NCBI GenBank assembly: GCA_937980285.1
Contig: CALJQI010000285.1
Location: forward strand, 1-5,301
Origin: an uncultured Gammaproteobacteria bacterium
GTDB lineage: Bacteria > Pseudomonadota > Gammaproteobacteria > GCA-001735895
Length of the DNA: 5,301 bases
Direction: 5' to 3'
In this document: positions 4,643 through 5,301 of the stretch, in pieces
Layout: each line of letters starts with the position of its first letter
Numbering within the stretch: the first letter of the stretch is position 1
The notes under the pieces: generated by a model
The model's database searches: none
Told to the model about the DNA's origin: nothing
Seen by the model: only the letters and a program-made list of their open reading frames with translations
Program-made: the position numbers and the translations under genes

Positions 4643-5301
4643 AGAGCAGTATGCAGAATTTAACCGATACCGATTTACACCGATTTGTCGACGGCGAACT
4701 GAACGACGCCGATGCCCGCGCGGTCGCCGATCTCGTTGCCGCCGACGAAAGGCTGAAACGAAAAGTAGAGGAGTTTCGCGAGATCAATCGCAGGTTGGGA
4801 CAGATATACGCCGAGCAGCAACCGGTTCCGGCCCGCCTGTTGATGGCCGTATCGGCCCGCGGCGGCTTCGTCTTCGAGCGAATTGCAGCCGCGTTTGCAT
4901 GGCTTGTCATCGGCGGCGTGATCGGTTACCTGGCCCACGACCGCTATGGCGCAAACGAGTATGTACGCCCGGTGGTGGTCGAAGCCGCTTATGCGCACAC
5001 GGTGTACGTTCCGGAAGTCAGGCACCCGGTCGAAGTCAACGCGGATCAAAAGGATCACCTGAACGCCTGGCTGTCGAAGCGATTGAATCGGCCCATCGCC
5101 GCACCGGATTTACGCGACGCCGGCTACGCGCTGATCGGTGGCAGATTGCTGCCCGATGGGCATCGGCCGGCGGCGCAGTTCATGTTCGAGGACGAGGCCG
5201 GCAGCAGGATAACGCTATACATCAGGCACGCGCTGGATACCCGCGAAACTTCTTTCAGGCACGCGGAAAACGACGATCTGGGTATTGTTTACTGGGTCGA
5301 T
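4639..5301 (+). CDS. Membrane anti-sigma factor (cut by the window end)
   Basis: The visible 221 residues have the layout of an anti-sigma factor that binds the ECF sigma factor encoded just before it. A cytoplasmic N-terminal domain (about 1-75) shows the typical opening TDTDLHRFVDGELNDADAR (9-27) and a long charged helix (VAADERLKRKVEEFREINRRLG, 33-54). One membrane helix spans about 78-99. A periplasmic domain follows (100 onward), with the family-like stretches NAWLSKRLNRPIAAPDL (142-158) and GYALIGGRLLPDG (162-174). No cysteine is present anywhere in the visible part, so the zinc-binding H-x3-C-x2-C centre of the ZAS group is missing. The frame is open to 5301. Related proteins are about 250 residues, so perhaps 30-40 residues are lost. 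The ATG at 4639 overlaps the sigma stop; an in-frame ATG at 4651 is an alternative. It resembles PrtR/SbrR-type regulators. Confidence 0.9.
   Translation, partial: MKSSMQNLTDTDLHRFVDGELNDADARAVADLVAADERLKRKVEEFREINRRLGQIYAEQQPVPARLLMAVSARGGFVFERIAAAFAWLVIGGVIGYLAHDRYGANEYVRPVVVEAAYAHTVYVPEVRHPVEVNADQKDHLNAWLSKRLNRPIAAPDLRDAGYALIGGRLLPDGHRPAAQFMFEDEAGSRITLYIRHALDTRETSFRHAENDDLGIVYWVD

Noticed and set aside
4675..5058. Minus-strand open frames opposite the sigma and anti-sigma genes.
   Set aside because: They lie antisense to two confidently recognised genes and show no protein family features.

Overview
The window is GC-rich, densely coded DNA with codon use and gene content typical of a Proteobacterium, most likely a gammaproteobacterium. 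Pointers are an ECF sigma / membrane anti-sigma pair of the PrtI/PrtR (SbrI/SbrR) kind, a DUF3592 membrane protein, and a degenerate CATTCCCGCG-type dispersed palindrome. No genus can be named from the sequence alone. There are no tRNA or rRNA genes, no CRISPR array and no transposase.

Left part (1-2790): a small two-helix membrane protein (78-353, +) converges on a large six-helix DUF3592-type membrane protein (426-2318, -), with a short inverted repeat between their ends. After a 198-bp divergent gap comes a small cytoplasmic protein of unknown function (2517-2786, +) with a C-x3-C-x2-C cysteine cluster. These three genes show no obvious link to one another.

Middle (2787-3030): a non-coding gap between convergent genes holds a 30-nt imperfect hairpin resembling a dispersed REP-like palindrome, and an 8-bp inverted repeat just past the end of the CHRD gene.

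Right part (3031-5301): this is the most informative region. A secreted CHRD-domain protein (3031-3531, -) diverges from an apparent operon of a small exported protein (3848-4096), an ECF sigma factor (4130-4642) and a membrane anti-sigma factor (4639 to beyond the window end; overlaps the sigma stop by ATGA). The divergent intergenic region carries two oppositely oriented copies of one bipartite element, GGAATAAA-N13-CGTATAC, one in front of each transcription unit. Each lies about 60 nt upstream of its start codon. The form (GGAA-type -35, CGT-type -10) is that of an ECF sigma promoter. The simplest reading is a self-contained regulon: the sigma factor drives its own operon and the divergent CHRD gene, and the anti-sigma factor holds it in check until an envelope or oxidative signal arrives. 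The promoter pair is seen directly in the sequence; the regulatory circuit is inference.
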